Source: Roseiarcus sp963816065 (GTDB lineage: Bacteria > Pseudomonadota > Alphaproteobacteria > Rhizobiales > Beijerinckiaceae). From it: a stretch of 64,000 bases of DNA. The notes below the pieces were generated by a model. That model was given only the letters and a program-made list of their open reading frames with translations, made no database searches and was not told the DNA's origin. Below are positions 1 through 8,799 of this stretch, one piece after another. Numbering within the stretch: position 1 is the stretch's first letter; every line of letters starts with the position of its first letter. The position numbers were made by a program, and so were the translations under genes. The stretch lies in contig CAWFJG010000001.1 in assembly GCA_963816065.1 (NCBI GenBank), positions 1 to 64,000 of the forward strand, written 5' to 3'.

Positions 1-51
1 ACCGGCGGCGAACACCAGAAAGCGCGCGTACGCGATACGGGGCAGGACGTC

Positions 52-1872
52 TCAGGGAGGCCTTTTGCTAAAGGTATGGCACTCGTTGCAAGACATCTGC
101 GAAGCCTCGTGCACACGGTGGCAAGATGCGCAGGGAACCTTGCCAAGATGCGAGGCATGCGGATTGGGCCGGCCGGAGGCGGTCTGCGCGGCGATCTGAG
201 AATAGTCGCCGTGACAGGTGGTACACAATGCCATATCTGGCGCAGCGGATGACGAGGCCGCGTTGTGGCAGGATTCGCAAATCAGTCCCGCTTTCAAATG
301 CTTGTCGATTAGGAAACCATGACCGCTGCCGTATCCGATGGGCGCCTTGACAATCACCGCGAAGAGGATCGCAGCACCCGCAAATACAGCCGCAAGGCTC
401 ATATGCAGCGCCCGTGCGCGCAGGGTCTGCGTAAGCCCATTGCCTTCGGCGAGGTCAAAGCGCTCACTGATGATTCGACCTCGGGGAACTCCGAAGCTCT
501 TTAATGTTTCCCCGACGCTATCCATCATCGCGGGCGGCCCACATACAAAGTAGTGTGCGGTTGCCGGGAGGTTCTCAAGGCAGGATTTGAGAACCATCGG
601 GGTCAGATCACCAACAGCGCCCCGCCAGCAGGGCAGCGGTTTCGAAAGGACAAAATGAACGGTTAGGTCCAAAGTGTCCTTCATGCGGTCTAGCTCGTCC
701 CTATAGAGGATTTGCTCCTGCAGGCGGTTGCCGTAGATCAATGAGACAGGTTGAGGATAATGCTCAGCCGCCAATTGCCGGAGCATGCTAATGATCGGAG
801 CTATACCGACCCCTCCGGCCACGAAAGTGATGGGTCCAGGTTTTCCGCGATCAACGGTGAAGTTGCCGTGAGGACCGGCAAGATAAGCTCTCGCACCTGA
901 ACGGAGCTCGCCAATCTTTTCGGTGAAGTCGCCGCTTTCCCTGATCGTAAACGCCAACTGCGGTCGTTGCCCTGGGGCCGACGAGATCGAAAAGGGATGC
1001 TCGGAAAGCCCGAACGGAGTATCAGCAACCTTGAGCCAAGCGAACTGGCCTGCAACAAAGTCAACCGCCTTTCCAGCTTCGGGTTCGAGGGTCAGCTCCC
1101 AAGTGCGATCGCCGATTTTGCGAGTCGACGCCACCCGATAACCCGACCGCCATTGCATGAGCGGAATGACGACAAAAATATGTGCGACCGACAAGAACGC
1201 CAGCGCAACGAGCACAATCCAGAAGCCGCGCAGCAAGGGATGTGCGCTGTAGACGCCTACGCGAAGCAGATGGTGGAGGCCGAGCGCAAGAACCGCTGCG
1301 GCGCCTCCGGCGTGAACGGCACGCCAAATCTCGTAGGGAATGGGCAGGCGTCGCCGCCAGACCGCTAGCGACGCCAGCAAGGCAACCAGAAGCCACGCGA
1401 TGAACCCGGTTAGGATCCCAGCCGATGACGCGAGGGAATGAACCAGGGCCAAAGGCCGCGCATGCGACGCCCAAAGCGCCGGCGCGATGTAAAGGACAGG
1501 GTGCAGCAGGACGAAAGCGACCAGCACTCTGCCCATCGCCTGGTGGAATCGCATCGAAAGGTCGATGCCGAGAGATTCCGTTAAGGTGCGAAACCGCCCG
1601 GAAAGAACGAACTGGAGCGCCAGCATCGCAAAGCCGACGAGCGCAACTCCTGAAGACAGCCTCAACCAGAATCCGGGTCCTGTTCCCCCTGCTAGCGCCG
1701 CTAGGGCCAGCGGCGACAAACAAAGGGCGGCATAGAAAAACGCTAGGAGCGCGTCCGCGGCGATCTCTCTGTCGCGAAGAACACGGCGATCCCTCTCCGA
1801 TCTGGAGGTTCGGGATTGCCGCGAGATGTCCATCGAGTGCATCCCCGCCATGGGAAGGGTTATCCGCGCCAA
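52..1872 (-). CDS. Ferric-reductase-like flavocytochrome fused to a C-terminal tetraheme cytochrome c domain
   Basis: The protein is 606 aa and has no frameshift. Residues about 40-240 hold several hydrophobic segments with His residues (RFHQ, LLHP, AVHAGG, GLHHLL), as in ferric reductase/NADPH oxidase b-heme cores. Residues about 245-480 are an FAD/NAD(P)-binding reductase module (EHPFSISS, GGVGIAPIISML, CGPPAMM). A further membrane segment at about 495-520 leads to a tail with four CxxCH heme sites: CESCH 532, CTTCH 550, CASCH 581 and CNECH 595. Heme spacing resembles the tetraheme domain of Shewanella-type flavocytochrome c. I infer that cytoplasmic NAD(P)H electrons pass through the membrane hemes to a periplasmic tetraheme. 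It lies about 100 bp downstream of a Tat-exported nitroreductase on the same strand, a plausible partner. The start is uncertain: Met1, Met8, Met11 and Met14 are all possible. Confidence 0.85.
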   Translation of the reverse strand: MARITLPMAGMHSMDISRQSRTSRSERDRRVLRDREIAADALLAFFYAALCLSPLALAALAGGTGPGFWLRLSSGVALVGFAMLALQFVLSGRFRTLTESLGIDLSMRFHQAMGRVLVAFVLLHPVLYIAPALWASHARPLALVHSLASSAGILTGFIAWLLVALLASLAVWRRRLPIPYEIWRAVHAGGAAAVLALGLHHLLRVGVYSAHPLLRGFWIVLVALAFLSVAHIFVVIPLMQWRSGYRVASTRKIGDRTWELTLEPEAGKAVDFVAGQFAWLKVADTPFGLSEHPFSISSAPGQRPQLAFTIRESGDFTEKIGELRSGARAYLAGPHGNFTVDRGKPGPITFVAGGVGIAPIISMLRQLAAEHYPQPVSLIYGNRLQEQILYRDELDRMKDTLDLTVHFVLSKPLPCWRGAVGDLTPMVLKSCLENLPATAHYFVCGPPAMMDSVGETLKSFGVPRGRIISERFDLAEGNGLTQTLRARALHMSLAAVFAGAAILFAVIVKAPIGYGSGHGFLIDKHLKAGLICESCHNAASSSAAPDMALCTTCHGDYSQIAAQTASGRPNPHASHLGKVPCASCHRVHEASQMSCNECHTFSKRPP

Positions 1873-1975
1873 AGGGTCAGACGCGGGCGCGCATCGTCAC
1901 AACGATGGCGAGCGGCTCGTCCGTCCTGCGCAGGCTCCAGCGCGCGCCCGCTTCACATGCACAAGGACCCGACGC

Positions 1976-2708
1976 TCACGCCTTCTTCGGCAACCCTACG
2001 CTTTGCGCTAGGATGATGGTTTGCTCCGAACCGAGCTTTAAGAGTCTTGGCCAAAGCAGGCCTGTCAACCAGCGTCCGAACAACGGTCGCTAGTCCTTCG
2101 GATGCTGCGAAGATGTACACGTTTTCCGCGATGACAGCCGCATCCGCCCAGTTCAGATAATCCTTCACGCTAAAGGCGTCGTCCAAGATCGGCTTGGGTA
2201 TGAAGTCGGGCCGAGTCATTCGACTTGCGTTCGCCACGTAAACCAAATTGACCGCCGCATCCTTGACGAACGGCTGCGTGCCGGTGTCGGCGCGGAAATC
2301 CCCGCTCACTACGGGCTTCAGGCTATTGGCCGCTGCGTCATAAACGAAGGCGCCGTTCCGCATGACCGCATATATATCGATCTCCATCCAATCGACGGCG
2401 GACGGAGCCGTGCGCATGCCATTGGCGGGACGATTGATCCCGAACGCCGCCCAAAGCAGATTGGACAAGGTCTGGTCGGGCAGATCCTCATCAGAAAAAT
2501 CGCGATTGCTCGAGCGTAGCGACAACGCCTCCATGACGGGTTTTCCGCCATGGATCTGCGGCGGCAGGAGCTTAATCGGGATCATCGCCTCCGCAGGGGC
2601 ATCCTTCGCCGCTGCGGACGCTATTGCCATTGAAGGGATAGTCCCTAGCGTAGGCGCTGTCATAGCCAGCCCAAGGCCAGCGAGAAATGGACGCCGTGCA
2701 ATCGTCAT
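1976..2708 (-). CDS. Tat-exported nitroreductase-family (SagB/ThcOx-like) oxidoreductase, frameshifted near the 3' end
   Basis: The N-terminus ARRPFLAGLGLA followed by a hydrophobic run and Ala-rich site is a twin-arginine signal. The body (SLRSSNRDFSDEDL, LLWAAFGINRP, SVKDYLNWADAAVIAENVYIFAASEGLATV) is typical of FMN-binding nitroreductases of the SagB/ThcOx group. The uninterrupted frame ends in a non-homologous tail and stops at 1953. One base is extra in the TTT run at 2037-2039; removing it restores KLGSEQTIILAQSVGLPKKA and a TGA at 1976-1978, the normal family C-terminus. I therefore give the corrected span. The protein probably acts in the periplasm and receives electrons, perhaps from the flavocytochrome/tetraheme fusion encoded just downstream. 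An FNR-like site lies about 95 bp upstream. Confidence 0.8.
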
Positions 2709-2801
2709 GGCTTCTTCTCCATCTCCGAGTGTTCGCCACCCACCAGCGGGACCCCCAACACCTTACTGAACGCAATCTAAACTAGGGGCGGACAACCCCG
2801 A

Positions 2802-2815
2802 TTGAGCGAGATCAA
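2802..2815 (-). promoter_or_regulatory. Candidate FNR/FixK-type operator
   Basis: TTGAGCGAGATCAA matches the FNR/FixK consensus TTGAT-N4-ATCAA at 9 of 10 conserved positions. It sits about 95 bp upstream of the nitroreductase start codon on the leading side of the nitroreductase/flavocytochrome pair. An oxygen-responsive control of an electron-transfer pair would make sense, but the call is by motif only. Confidence 0.4.
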
Positions 2816-2879
2816 AATTACCAGAACTCTTAAGGGGAAAACTTACGACCCAGGCCCCGCAGCCCTCGTGCGCCCGCCA

Positions 2880-2929
2880 GCGTCAGCGGGAGACCCCCCG
2901 GCTTTGCCGGGGTGGCAGTAGAAGTTTGA
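2880..2929 (+). repeat. IS200-type left-end remnant with hairpin
   Basis: This stretch is nearly identical to the reverse complement of 51946-51997, the end upstream of the transposase in the complete IS200 element of this window. It includes the subterminal palindrome CCCCGGCTTTGCCGGGG and the flanking GGTGGCAGTAG. Similarity stops after GTTTGAC at about 2929. No transposase follows it. Confidence 0.7.
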
Positions 2930-3081
2930 CAACTACGGCGGTATGCGCGCTGGGCTCGCTTCTCATGCCAACGACCGATCCTTGGAGGCGCGCCCAAATC
3001 CTGCGCGGGCCATCCGCAGCGGAGCGCCGTGGCCCCGGTCCCTGTTTGGCTCCGAGGCTAGTGGATCGCATCTGACAAATC

Positions 3082-3143
3082 CCGGGGCTTTAGGATTGGA
3101 GCTGGCAGGAGCGTTGCCCGAAGGCGTCGCTGGGACGCGGCCC
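3082..3143 (+). repeat. IS200-type right-end remnant, oppositely oriented
   Basis: CGGGGCTTTAGGATTGGAG and the downstream GTCGCTG..ACGCGGCCCC match 51361-51420, the transposase-distal end of the complete IS200 in this window. Its orientation is opposite to that of the left-end remnant at 2880-2929, so the two ends come from separate or rearranged copies rather than from one internally deleted element. A truncated IS630 sequence follows directly. Confidence 0.65.
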
Positions 3144-3938
3144 CATCGCCAAACTCGATCCCGCCCGAGTGCGGACTTGGAAGCGCCAGAGGGCCATCGG
3201 CACCAAGCGCTGTATCGACCGTCGGCGTCCTCCTCGGTGCAGCGGATCTGGCGCGCCCACGGGCTCCAGCCGCATCGTGTCCGTCAGTTCAAGCTGTCGA
3301 AGGACCCCAAATTCGTCGACAAGCTGCGCGACATCGTCGGGCTCTACGTCGATCCGCCGGCGCACGCCGTCGTCCTTTCCGTTGACGAAAAGAGCCAAAT
3401 CCAAGCCCTCGACCGAACGCAGCCCGGCCTGCCGCTGAAAAAGGGCCGCGCTGGAACCATGACCCATGACTACAAGCGACACGGCACGACCACATTGTTC
3501 GCCGCGATGAACGTGCTCGACGGAACTGTGATCGGCAGCCATATGCAGCGCCATCGGCATCAGGAGTTCATCCGCTTTCTCAACACCGTCGAGCGTGAGG
3601 TTCCGGCCGGCAAAACCGTCCACGCCATCCTCGACAACTATGCCGTCCACAAGCATGCCGCCGTGCGCCGATGGCTGGCGCGCCATCCCCGCTGGACGTT
3701 CCACTTCACCCCGACCTCGGCCTCCTGGCTCAACGCCGTCGAAGGCTTCTTCGCCATCCTTACAAAGCGCCGCCTCAAACGCGGAGTCTTCCGATCCGTC
3801 GCCGACCTCCAGGCCGCCATCAACCGCTTCCTCGACGATCACAACGCCCAATCGAAGCCCTTCCATTGGACCGCCGATCCCGACAAAATCATCGCCGCAG
3901 TCAGACGTGGGCACCAAGTGTTAGATTCTATCCACTAG
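3144..3938 (+). pseudogene. IS630-family transposase, 5'-truncated
   Basis: From about 3230 to the stop at 3936-3938 the frame encodes a well-conserved IS630 transposase: VQRIWRAHGLQPHRVRQFKLS, VVLSVDEKSQIQALDRTQPG (first catalytic Asp), HAILDNYAVHKH (second Asp) and TPTSASWLNAVEGFFAILT (third catalytic acid, Glu). The N-terminal helix-turn-helix part is missing or out of frame: a one-base deletion near 3230 would join a short further stretch (AVSTVGV), and beyond that IS200-end sequence takes over. IS630 transposases are usually about 340-360 aa, so roughly the first third is lost. It is probably inactive. Confidence 0.8.
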
Positions 3939-4050
3939 CACGCGACAAGCGAATGCGCGATCTTCTCCCGGACGACGACCTCCACCGCCGCGGTCTACCA
4001 TGTCGGCACACGTGCAACGAACGGGCGAAAGCCGACCGCCCACACCGCCA

Positions 4051-4083
4051 TAAAGAAGGAGGGCCGCACAATGGCGGCCCTCC
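4051..4083 (-). terminator. Rho-independent terminator of the PEP-CTERM gene
   Basis: On the minus strand a perfect 10-bp stem (GGAGGGCCGC / GCGGCCCTCC, 4058-4067 with 4074-4083) with a six-base loop is followed by TTCTTTA. It lies about 50 bp downstream of the stop codon at 4134. Confidence 0.7.
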
Positions 4084-4133
4084 CCTCCCTTCCCCCGGGA
4101 GACCAGCGTACCCCTGGCAACGCGGAATGACGG

Positions 4134-4769
4134 TTAGGCGAGCGCGCTCGCCAGGCGATTGCGGCGGCCTCGTGCGGCGCCGGCGTACACGAGTCCGGCG
4201 AAGCCGAGGCCGAACAGGGCCCATGTCGAGGGTTCAGGCACCGCACCGACCTGGACTTTTTCAATGCCCCAGCCCTCGTCTCCAAGGCCCTGGAAGCCGG
4301 CATGGTTGGGCGCCGGAAGGCTCGCATAGGCGAAGACAAGCGTGTTGCGGCCCGACTGGAGTGGAAGGAGGAGATTGTCGAACGTGACGGCCTCCTGGCC
4401 GCCGTTCCAGCCGGTCCCGGTCCCGTTGGCTGTAGGGTTGGTCGCGCTCGCGTGATAAGGATTGGAGATCGCCACGGTCTGCGCGGTCGAGGCCCCGCCG
4501 CCGAGATTGAAGGTCGCCGTGTAGATCGGGTTTCCGTTCAGCGTCAGGCTGAAATTGTCCTGGTAGAAGTTGTCGCCGTCGAGGCTGAGATAGCCGTCCA
4601 CGGTGAAGGACAGGGTCGTCAGCTTGGCGGCCGGCGACTGGAAATCAACGTTAAACGAGGTGTCGGTCGGCAACGCTCCGGTCGGGCCCGAATAAACCGT
4701 TCCGGCGTGGGCCGAAGCGGCGACGAGGAGGATCGGCGCGACAACCGCGGCAATGGCGAAGCGTTTCAT
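4134..4769 (-). CDS. PEP-CTERM sorting-domain exported protein
   Basis: The product is 211 aa with a signal peptide (MKRFAIAAVVAPILLVAASAHA) and a C-terminal PEP-CTERM signal: VPEPSTWALFGLGFAGLVY followed by an Arg-rich tail (RGRRNR). In such proteins an exosortase (EpsH/XrtA type) recognises PEP, removes the tail and delivers the protein to the surface. The middle is a compact beta-rich region with a Gly/Asn-rich composition; I do not recognise a catalytic motif. No exosortase is encoded in this window. A second PEP-CTERM gene lies at 46641-47330. A terminator hairpin follows the gene. Confidence 0.85.
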   Translation of the reverse strand: MKRFAIAAVVAPILLVAASAHAGTVYSGPTGALPTDTSFNVDFQSPAAKLTTLSFTVDGYLSLDGDNFYQDNFSLTLNGNPIYTATFNLGGGASTAQTVAISNPYHASATNPTANGTGTGWNGGQEAVTFDNLLLPLQSGRNTLVFAYASLPAPNHAGFQGLGDEGWGIEKVQVGAVPEPSTWALFGLGFAGLVYAGAARGRRNRLASALA

Positions 4770-4917
4770 GGTGGAGCAAACCCCGTCAGAATTGACTATC
4801 CGGCCAGGGCCGGAATTGAATTGGTGTCGGTTATTGAAATATAAAAATCGGCGAGTGCAGTCAATTTGAACCCGTCATTAACCTTTCTTGAAAAGCACCG
4901 TTGTTTACTTTTCTTCG

Positions 4918-6024
4918 TTACTTTCCTTCGAGCCGCTGGATCATTCGCCAGATGGCGTCGACCTGAACTCCTTTTTTCGTCAGGTACTGGGAGTTGCCGC
5001 TGTAGCCCCACCAGTTCCAACACCCTTCAGGATTGAGTGCGCTCGCGCCGGTCAGCCAGAGGCTCGGGGGGATTTCCGACAGGTTCGTTGCATGCGCCTG
5101 CGGATAAAGGATCACGATCCGGTTGGCGTCCGCCCACTCGTTGAGGCCGATCCGCGTGTAGAACTTGTCGCCGAGCGTTTCAGCCGACTGCAAGCAACCG
5201 TGTAAAGCAACCTGCAGTCGGCAGGGTTCGGCTGCGCCGGCCTCGCAGCCGGTCGGAACATAGAGATACCCCGTGTTCGACAGGCCGTTCGCTGTCGCGG
5301 CTTTGTCGGCGACGAACTCGGTCTGGTCGAAGGCGACGACTCGGCCGCTCGCCGTCGCCGCGGGCGGCGTGAGGGCGGGTCCATAGATCGCCTTCAGCTC
5401 GGCGCCGGACTGGTCGTACCCGCAATCGTCGATGTAGGGGAAGGCGTTGGCGGAGCAAGCCCCGCCGTAGTTGGTCGTCACCCACGAATGGCCGGCGCTG
5501 GCGGCTGGGCCGCTATGGTTCTCGAACACGATGTTGGCCGCCGGAACGCCGAGCGCGAGGTACAGCGACCCCGCCGTCTCGATCGTCGCGGAATTGACGA
5601 CGGAATTGGAGGCGCCGGTGAAGAGGTAGAGCTTTGCGCGGTGGACGTTCGACGGCGGATCGATCCAGCCCTTGGCGGCGAGTTTCTCGACCGTCCTCTT
5701 ATAGGCCTTGGCGTCGTCGAGCAGGAATGGGACATTCATGCAGGCCCCGAGCGCCTGTGCGGCGAACGAGAGGACGCCGTCGGACGAAATGTCCTCGACC
5801 GCACAGCCGTAGAGCCCGCCCGCGATCATCGCCGCCCCCATCACGTCGGCGGAATGGGCGATGTGGATCTGGTTCGCCATGAAGGCGCCGGACGAAATGC
5901 CGGCGACCGAGACCTGCGCGGGATCGATCGGCAGGGCGCCGAGCCGCTCCGCCGCGCCCGCGTCCGCGGCATAGGCGAGCGCCAGAAGGGCGGCGGCGAA
6001 GCGGGCGTGTCGTCGTGCGGGCAT
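4918..6024 (-). CDS. PHB-depolymerase-family secreted esterase
   Basis: The likely start is the ATG at 6024, preceded by GGAAAGGGGCGC as a good ribosome-binding site and followed by a signal peptide (RRHARFAAALLALAYAADAGA). The mature protein carries a lipase-box nucleophile site GISSGAF, then GGLYGCAVE, GHSWVTTNYGG with a candidate catalytic His, and Cys-rich C-terminal motifs (LHGCLQS, GCWNWWGY). This pattern matches the type 2 catalytic domain of poly(3-hydroxybutyrate) depolymerases and related feruloyl-esterase-like hydrolases. Length, about 368 aa, is normal. The substrate is inferred from family only; no PHB-binding domain is visible. Confidence 0.8.
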   Translation of the reverse strand: MPARRHARFAAALLALAYAADAGAAERLGALPIDPAQVSVAGISSGAFMANQIHIAHSADVMGAAMIAGGLYGCAVEDISSDGVLSFAAQALGACMNVPFLLDDAKAYKRTVEKLAAKGWIDPPSNVHRAKLYLFTGASNSVVNSATIETAGSLYLALGVPAANIVFENHSGPAASAGHSWVTTNYGGACSANAFPYIDDCGYDQSGAELKAIYGPALTPPAATASGRVVAFDQTEFVADKAATANGLSNTGYLYVPTGCEAGAAEPCRLQVALHGCLQSAETLGDKFYTRIGLNEWADANRIVILYPQAHATNLSEIPPSLWLTGASALNPEGCWNWWGYSGNSQYLTKKGVQVDAIWRMIQRLEGK

Positions 6025-6162
6025 GCGCCCCTTTCCAAGCGGGCCGCGGGTCGCGGCTTTCGCGCCCGAGCTTACGCCGCCCATGCTGGGTTGCAATCGA
6101 GCGATCGGCCAAATCGCCTCGATCTCGGTCCGCGGCCGGCGATCCGGTTTCGTGGCCGCCGA

Positions 6163-7299
6163 CTACTCATCAAATTCGCGCCGTCCCGGCGCCAGCGCGA
6201 CGGCCTTGACCTGAGCGTATACGTCAGACCCCACGGCGAGCTCGAGTTGGTCCCAGGATCGGCGCGTCAATCGCGAAAGGAGGCGTGCGCCGGCGCCGTT
6301 CGCGCCAAGGGCCACGACGGCGACAATCGTATTGACGTCTACGAGCTTGACCGCCACCACGCGCCCAGGCTGGATATTGAGGATCGAACTGGGGCCAGGC
6401 GGCTCGCTCGCAAGGCTGACGTCGCCTGCAACAATATGGATGCGCCGATGCTCGCCCGCCGGGGCCCGCAGCGCGGGTGCGGTGAAGCGGGCGCCGCGAA
6501 CGGCCAGCGTAAGCAGACCATAGGCGACGTCATAGGCCTCAACAGTCGCCTCGAGCGTGACGGCGGCGTCGCGCGCCGTTGCCAGCGGCAGCGACGGGTC
6601 GCTCTGCAGGTCGGCGAGCGGCCCCCTGGCGAGCACGCGACCCTTCTCCATCAGCACGACCTGGTCGGCGAGCCGCTCGACCTCGGCGATGTCATGCGTG
6701 ATGTAGACGATCGGCAGCGACAGGCGATCGCGCAGCCGTTCCAGAAAGGGAAGAATTTCGCTCTTGGTGACGCGGTCGAGCGCGGACAGCGGCTCGTCCA
6801 TGAGCAGGAGCTTGGGCTGCGACAGCAGCGCCCGACCGATCGCCACCCTCTGGCGCTCGCCGCCCGAAAGATTTCGCGGCGAACGGTCAAGCAACGGCGT
6901 CACGCCGAGGAGTTCCGTAACCTCGTCGAAAGCGACGCCTCCCTTCCGCGAGCCCGCTTTGCCGCGGGGCGCGCCGAATAGCAGATTTTTCCGCACGGAC
7001 AGATGCGGAAACAGGCTCGCTTCCTGGAAAACGTAGCCGAGCGGTCGCTTGTGTGTCGGAAGGAACGTTCCGTCGCGATTTTGCCAGACGTCGCCGCCGA
7101 TCTCGCAAACGCCGTCGGCGAGGCGGTTGAGCCCCGCGATACAGCGAAGCACGGTCGTCTTGCCGCAGCCCGACGGGCCGAAAAGCGCGGTCACTCCCTT
7201 CGCCGGCGCGGCGAAGCCAGCGTCGAGCGTGAACTTGCCGAGTGCGCCGCGGAATTCCGCCCGGATCGTGTCGGCGGTCATGCCGGGGCCCTGGCTCAT
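6163..7299 (-). CDS. modC: Molybdate ABC transporter ATP-binding protein ModC
   Basis: The 378-aa protein has Walker A (GPSGCGKTT), the Q-loop (VFQEASLFPHLSV), the signature (LSGGERQRVAIGRALL), Walker B (LLLMDEPLSALD) and H-loop (YITHDIAEV). A C-terminal region of about 80 residues (TLEATVEAYDVAYGLLTL ... HIVAGDVSL, then DVYAQVKAVAL) is the TOBE/Mop oxyanion-binding domain typical of ModC. The start ATG at 7299 overlaps the modB stop as ATGA, so the two genes are translationally coupled. It energises high-affinity molybdate uptake for Mo-enzymes such as nitrogenase, nitrate reductase or formate dehydrogenase. Confidence 0.92.
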   Translation of the reverse strand: MSQGPGMTADTIRAEFRGALGKFTLDAGFAAPAKGVTALFGPSGCGKTTVLRCIAGLNRLADGVCEIGGDVWQNRDGTFLPTHKRPLGYVFQEASLFPHLSVRKNLLFGAPRGKAGSRKGGVAFDEVTELLGVTPLLDRSPRNLSGGERQRVAIGRALLSQPKLLLMDEPLSALDRVTKSEILPFLERLRDRLSLPIVYITHDIAEVERLADQVVLMEKGRVLARGPLADLQSDPSLPLATARDAAVTLEATVEAYDVAYGLLTLAVRGARFTAPALRAPAGEHRRIHIVAGDVSLASEPPGPSSILNIQPGRVVAVKLVDVNTIVAVVALGANGAGARLLSRLTRRSWDQLELAVGSDVYAQVKAVALAPGRREFDE

Positions 7300-7979
7300 C
7301 CACGGATCCGGGCGAAGCGCTTTTCGACCAGGATCATCGACAGGATCACAAGGAAGGCAAACACGACCAGGCCGCCGGACAGGATATTGGCCTCGCGCCA
7401 CTGCATTGTTTCGGCGTAATCGAAGATTGCAGTCGATATGACCTTGGTGCGGCCCGGAACAGCCCCGCCGATCATCAGCACCACGCCAAACTCGCCGACC
7501 GTGTGAGCGAAGCCCATGACGGCGCCAGTGAGCAGGCCGGGGCTCGCAAGCGGCAACGCGATCGTCCAGAAGGCGGCGGTGGGCGAAGCTCGCAGCGTGG
7601 CCGCCACCTCCATCGGGCGGTCGCCGATTGCGGCGAAGGCGTTGCGGATCGGCTGCACGACAAATGGCATTCCAGCGATAATCGAGCCGATCACCAGGCC
7701 CCAGAAGGTGAAGGCGAGCGTCCGGGCGCCCCAAAGACCTGCAAGGACTCCCCCAGGACCGGACGGGCCAAGTGCGACCAGAAGGTAGAAGCCGAGGACC
7801 GTCGGGGGCAAGACCATCGGCAGCGAGACGACCGCCGCTATGATCTCTTTCCACGCCGCCTTCGAACGCGCCAGCCACCAGGCGAGCGGGGTCGCGACAA
7901 CAAGCAGCGCGAGCGTCGTAATCGTCGCCAATTCAAGGGTTAGCTTGACCGGGTCCCAGAGGTGGGCGAACGCGTCCAT
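7296..7979 (-). CDS. modB: Molybdate ABC transporter permease ModB
   Basis: The 227-aa membrane protein has five to six hydrophobic segments and the permease EAA-like loop VAATLRASPTAAFWTIALPLASPGLLTG, characteristic of ModB/CysT-type subunits. It begins with KLTLELATITTLALLVVATPLAWWLARS, the usual ModB N-terminus. It lies between modA (gap 6 bp) and modC (4-bp overlap) in an operon on the minus strand. Confidence 0.92.
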   Translation of the reverse strand: MDAFAHLWDPVKLTLELATITTLALLVVATPLAWWLARSKAAWKEIIAAVVSLPMVLPPTVLGFYLLVALGPSGPGGVLAGLWGARTLAFTFWGLVIGSIIAGMPFVVQPIRNAFAAIGDRPMEVAATLRASPTAAFWTIALPLASPGLLTGAVMGFAHTVGEFGVVLMIGGAVPGRTKVISTAIFDYAETMQWREANILSGGLVVFAFLVILSMILVEKRFARIRG

Positions 7980-7985
7980 GCTCGC

Positions 7986-8733
7986 CTAGTCGAGCGCGTA
8001 GCCGAATTTTTCGATGATCGCGCGCGCCTCGGGTCCTCTCAGAAACGTCAGGAACGCCTTCGACGCCTCGTCGTTCTCGCCCTTCTTCAGGAGCACCGCG
8101 TCCTGACGAATAGGCGAATAGAGCGCCTGCGGCACCACCCAGCGCGTCCCGTCGGTTACGCTCTTGGTCTGCGACAGGGCGACGAAGCCGAGTTCCGCGT
8201 TCTTCGTGTCGACGAACTGAAAGGCCTGCGCGATGCTGGCGCCCTGGACGATCCTTGGCTGTATCGAGGCATAGACGCCAAGCGCCTTCATCGTCTCGAT
8301 CGCCGCCGCTCCGTAGGGGGCGGAGGCTGGGTTCGCGATCGATAGTCTTGTGAACTGGCCAGCTTTCAGGGCCGCCTCGCCACTGCTCACGTCAATGACC
8401 TTGCTCCAGAGCACAAGCTTGCCGATCGCATAGGTGAAGACGCTTCCCGGCACACCGAAGCCTTGCTCGACCGCGGCCTTGGGCCGCTCTGCGTCGGCCG
8501 AAAGGAGCACCTGATAAGGCGCGTCGCGGGTGATCTGGGTAAGGAAGCCGCCCGACGCGCCGAAGCTCAGCACCGCCTCGTCTCCCGTCTTCTCTTTGAA
8601 AAGCGCGGCGATCTCTTTCGCCGGCTCAGTGAAATTTGCGGCGACCGCGACATTGGTTTGCGCCGCCTCGACGGGGACTGCTAGGCCGCCCGAGCACGAG
8701 CCACACTGCCGCGGTGTGTGTTTTCAGTTTCAT
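7986..8733 (-). CDS. modA: Molybdate-binding periplasmic protein ModA, frameshifted in the signal peptide
   Basis: The body has the ModA pattern VAVAANFTEPAKEIAALF, LSFGASGGF (oxyanion-binding Ser), KLVLWS, IANPASAPYG and QFVDTKNAELGFVALSQ, and ends near EKFGYALD. A start ATG at 8733 gives MKLKTHTAAVWLVLG, the first half of a signal peptide, but then goes out of frame. Removing one base of the run at 8689-8691 continues it as LAVPVEAAQTN into the mature protein. The long frame alone would begin only at 8573, inside the conserved domain. The gene is first in modABC; the break looks like a one-base error. Confidence 0.88.
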
Positions 8734-8799
8734 GTCGCCCGCTTCCTGGCCTCGACGTTCGTCCGCTATCACCGAATACATCGGGTTCCAAGAGATTTG

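Noticed and set aside
1953..1975. The Cys-containing C-terminus of the nitroreductase frame (ending SVGSLCM)
   Set aside because: A one-base correction gives the exact family C-terminus and an earlier stop, so the tail is a frameshift product.
5488..6981. A 497-residue plus-strand frame over the esterase and modC
   Set aside because: It crosses two real minus-strand genes and the gap between them, and matches no family.
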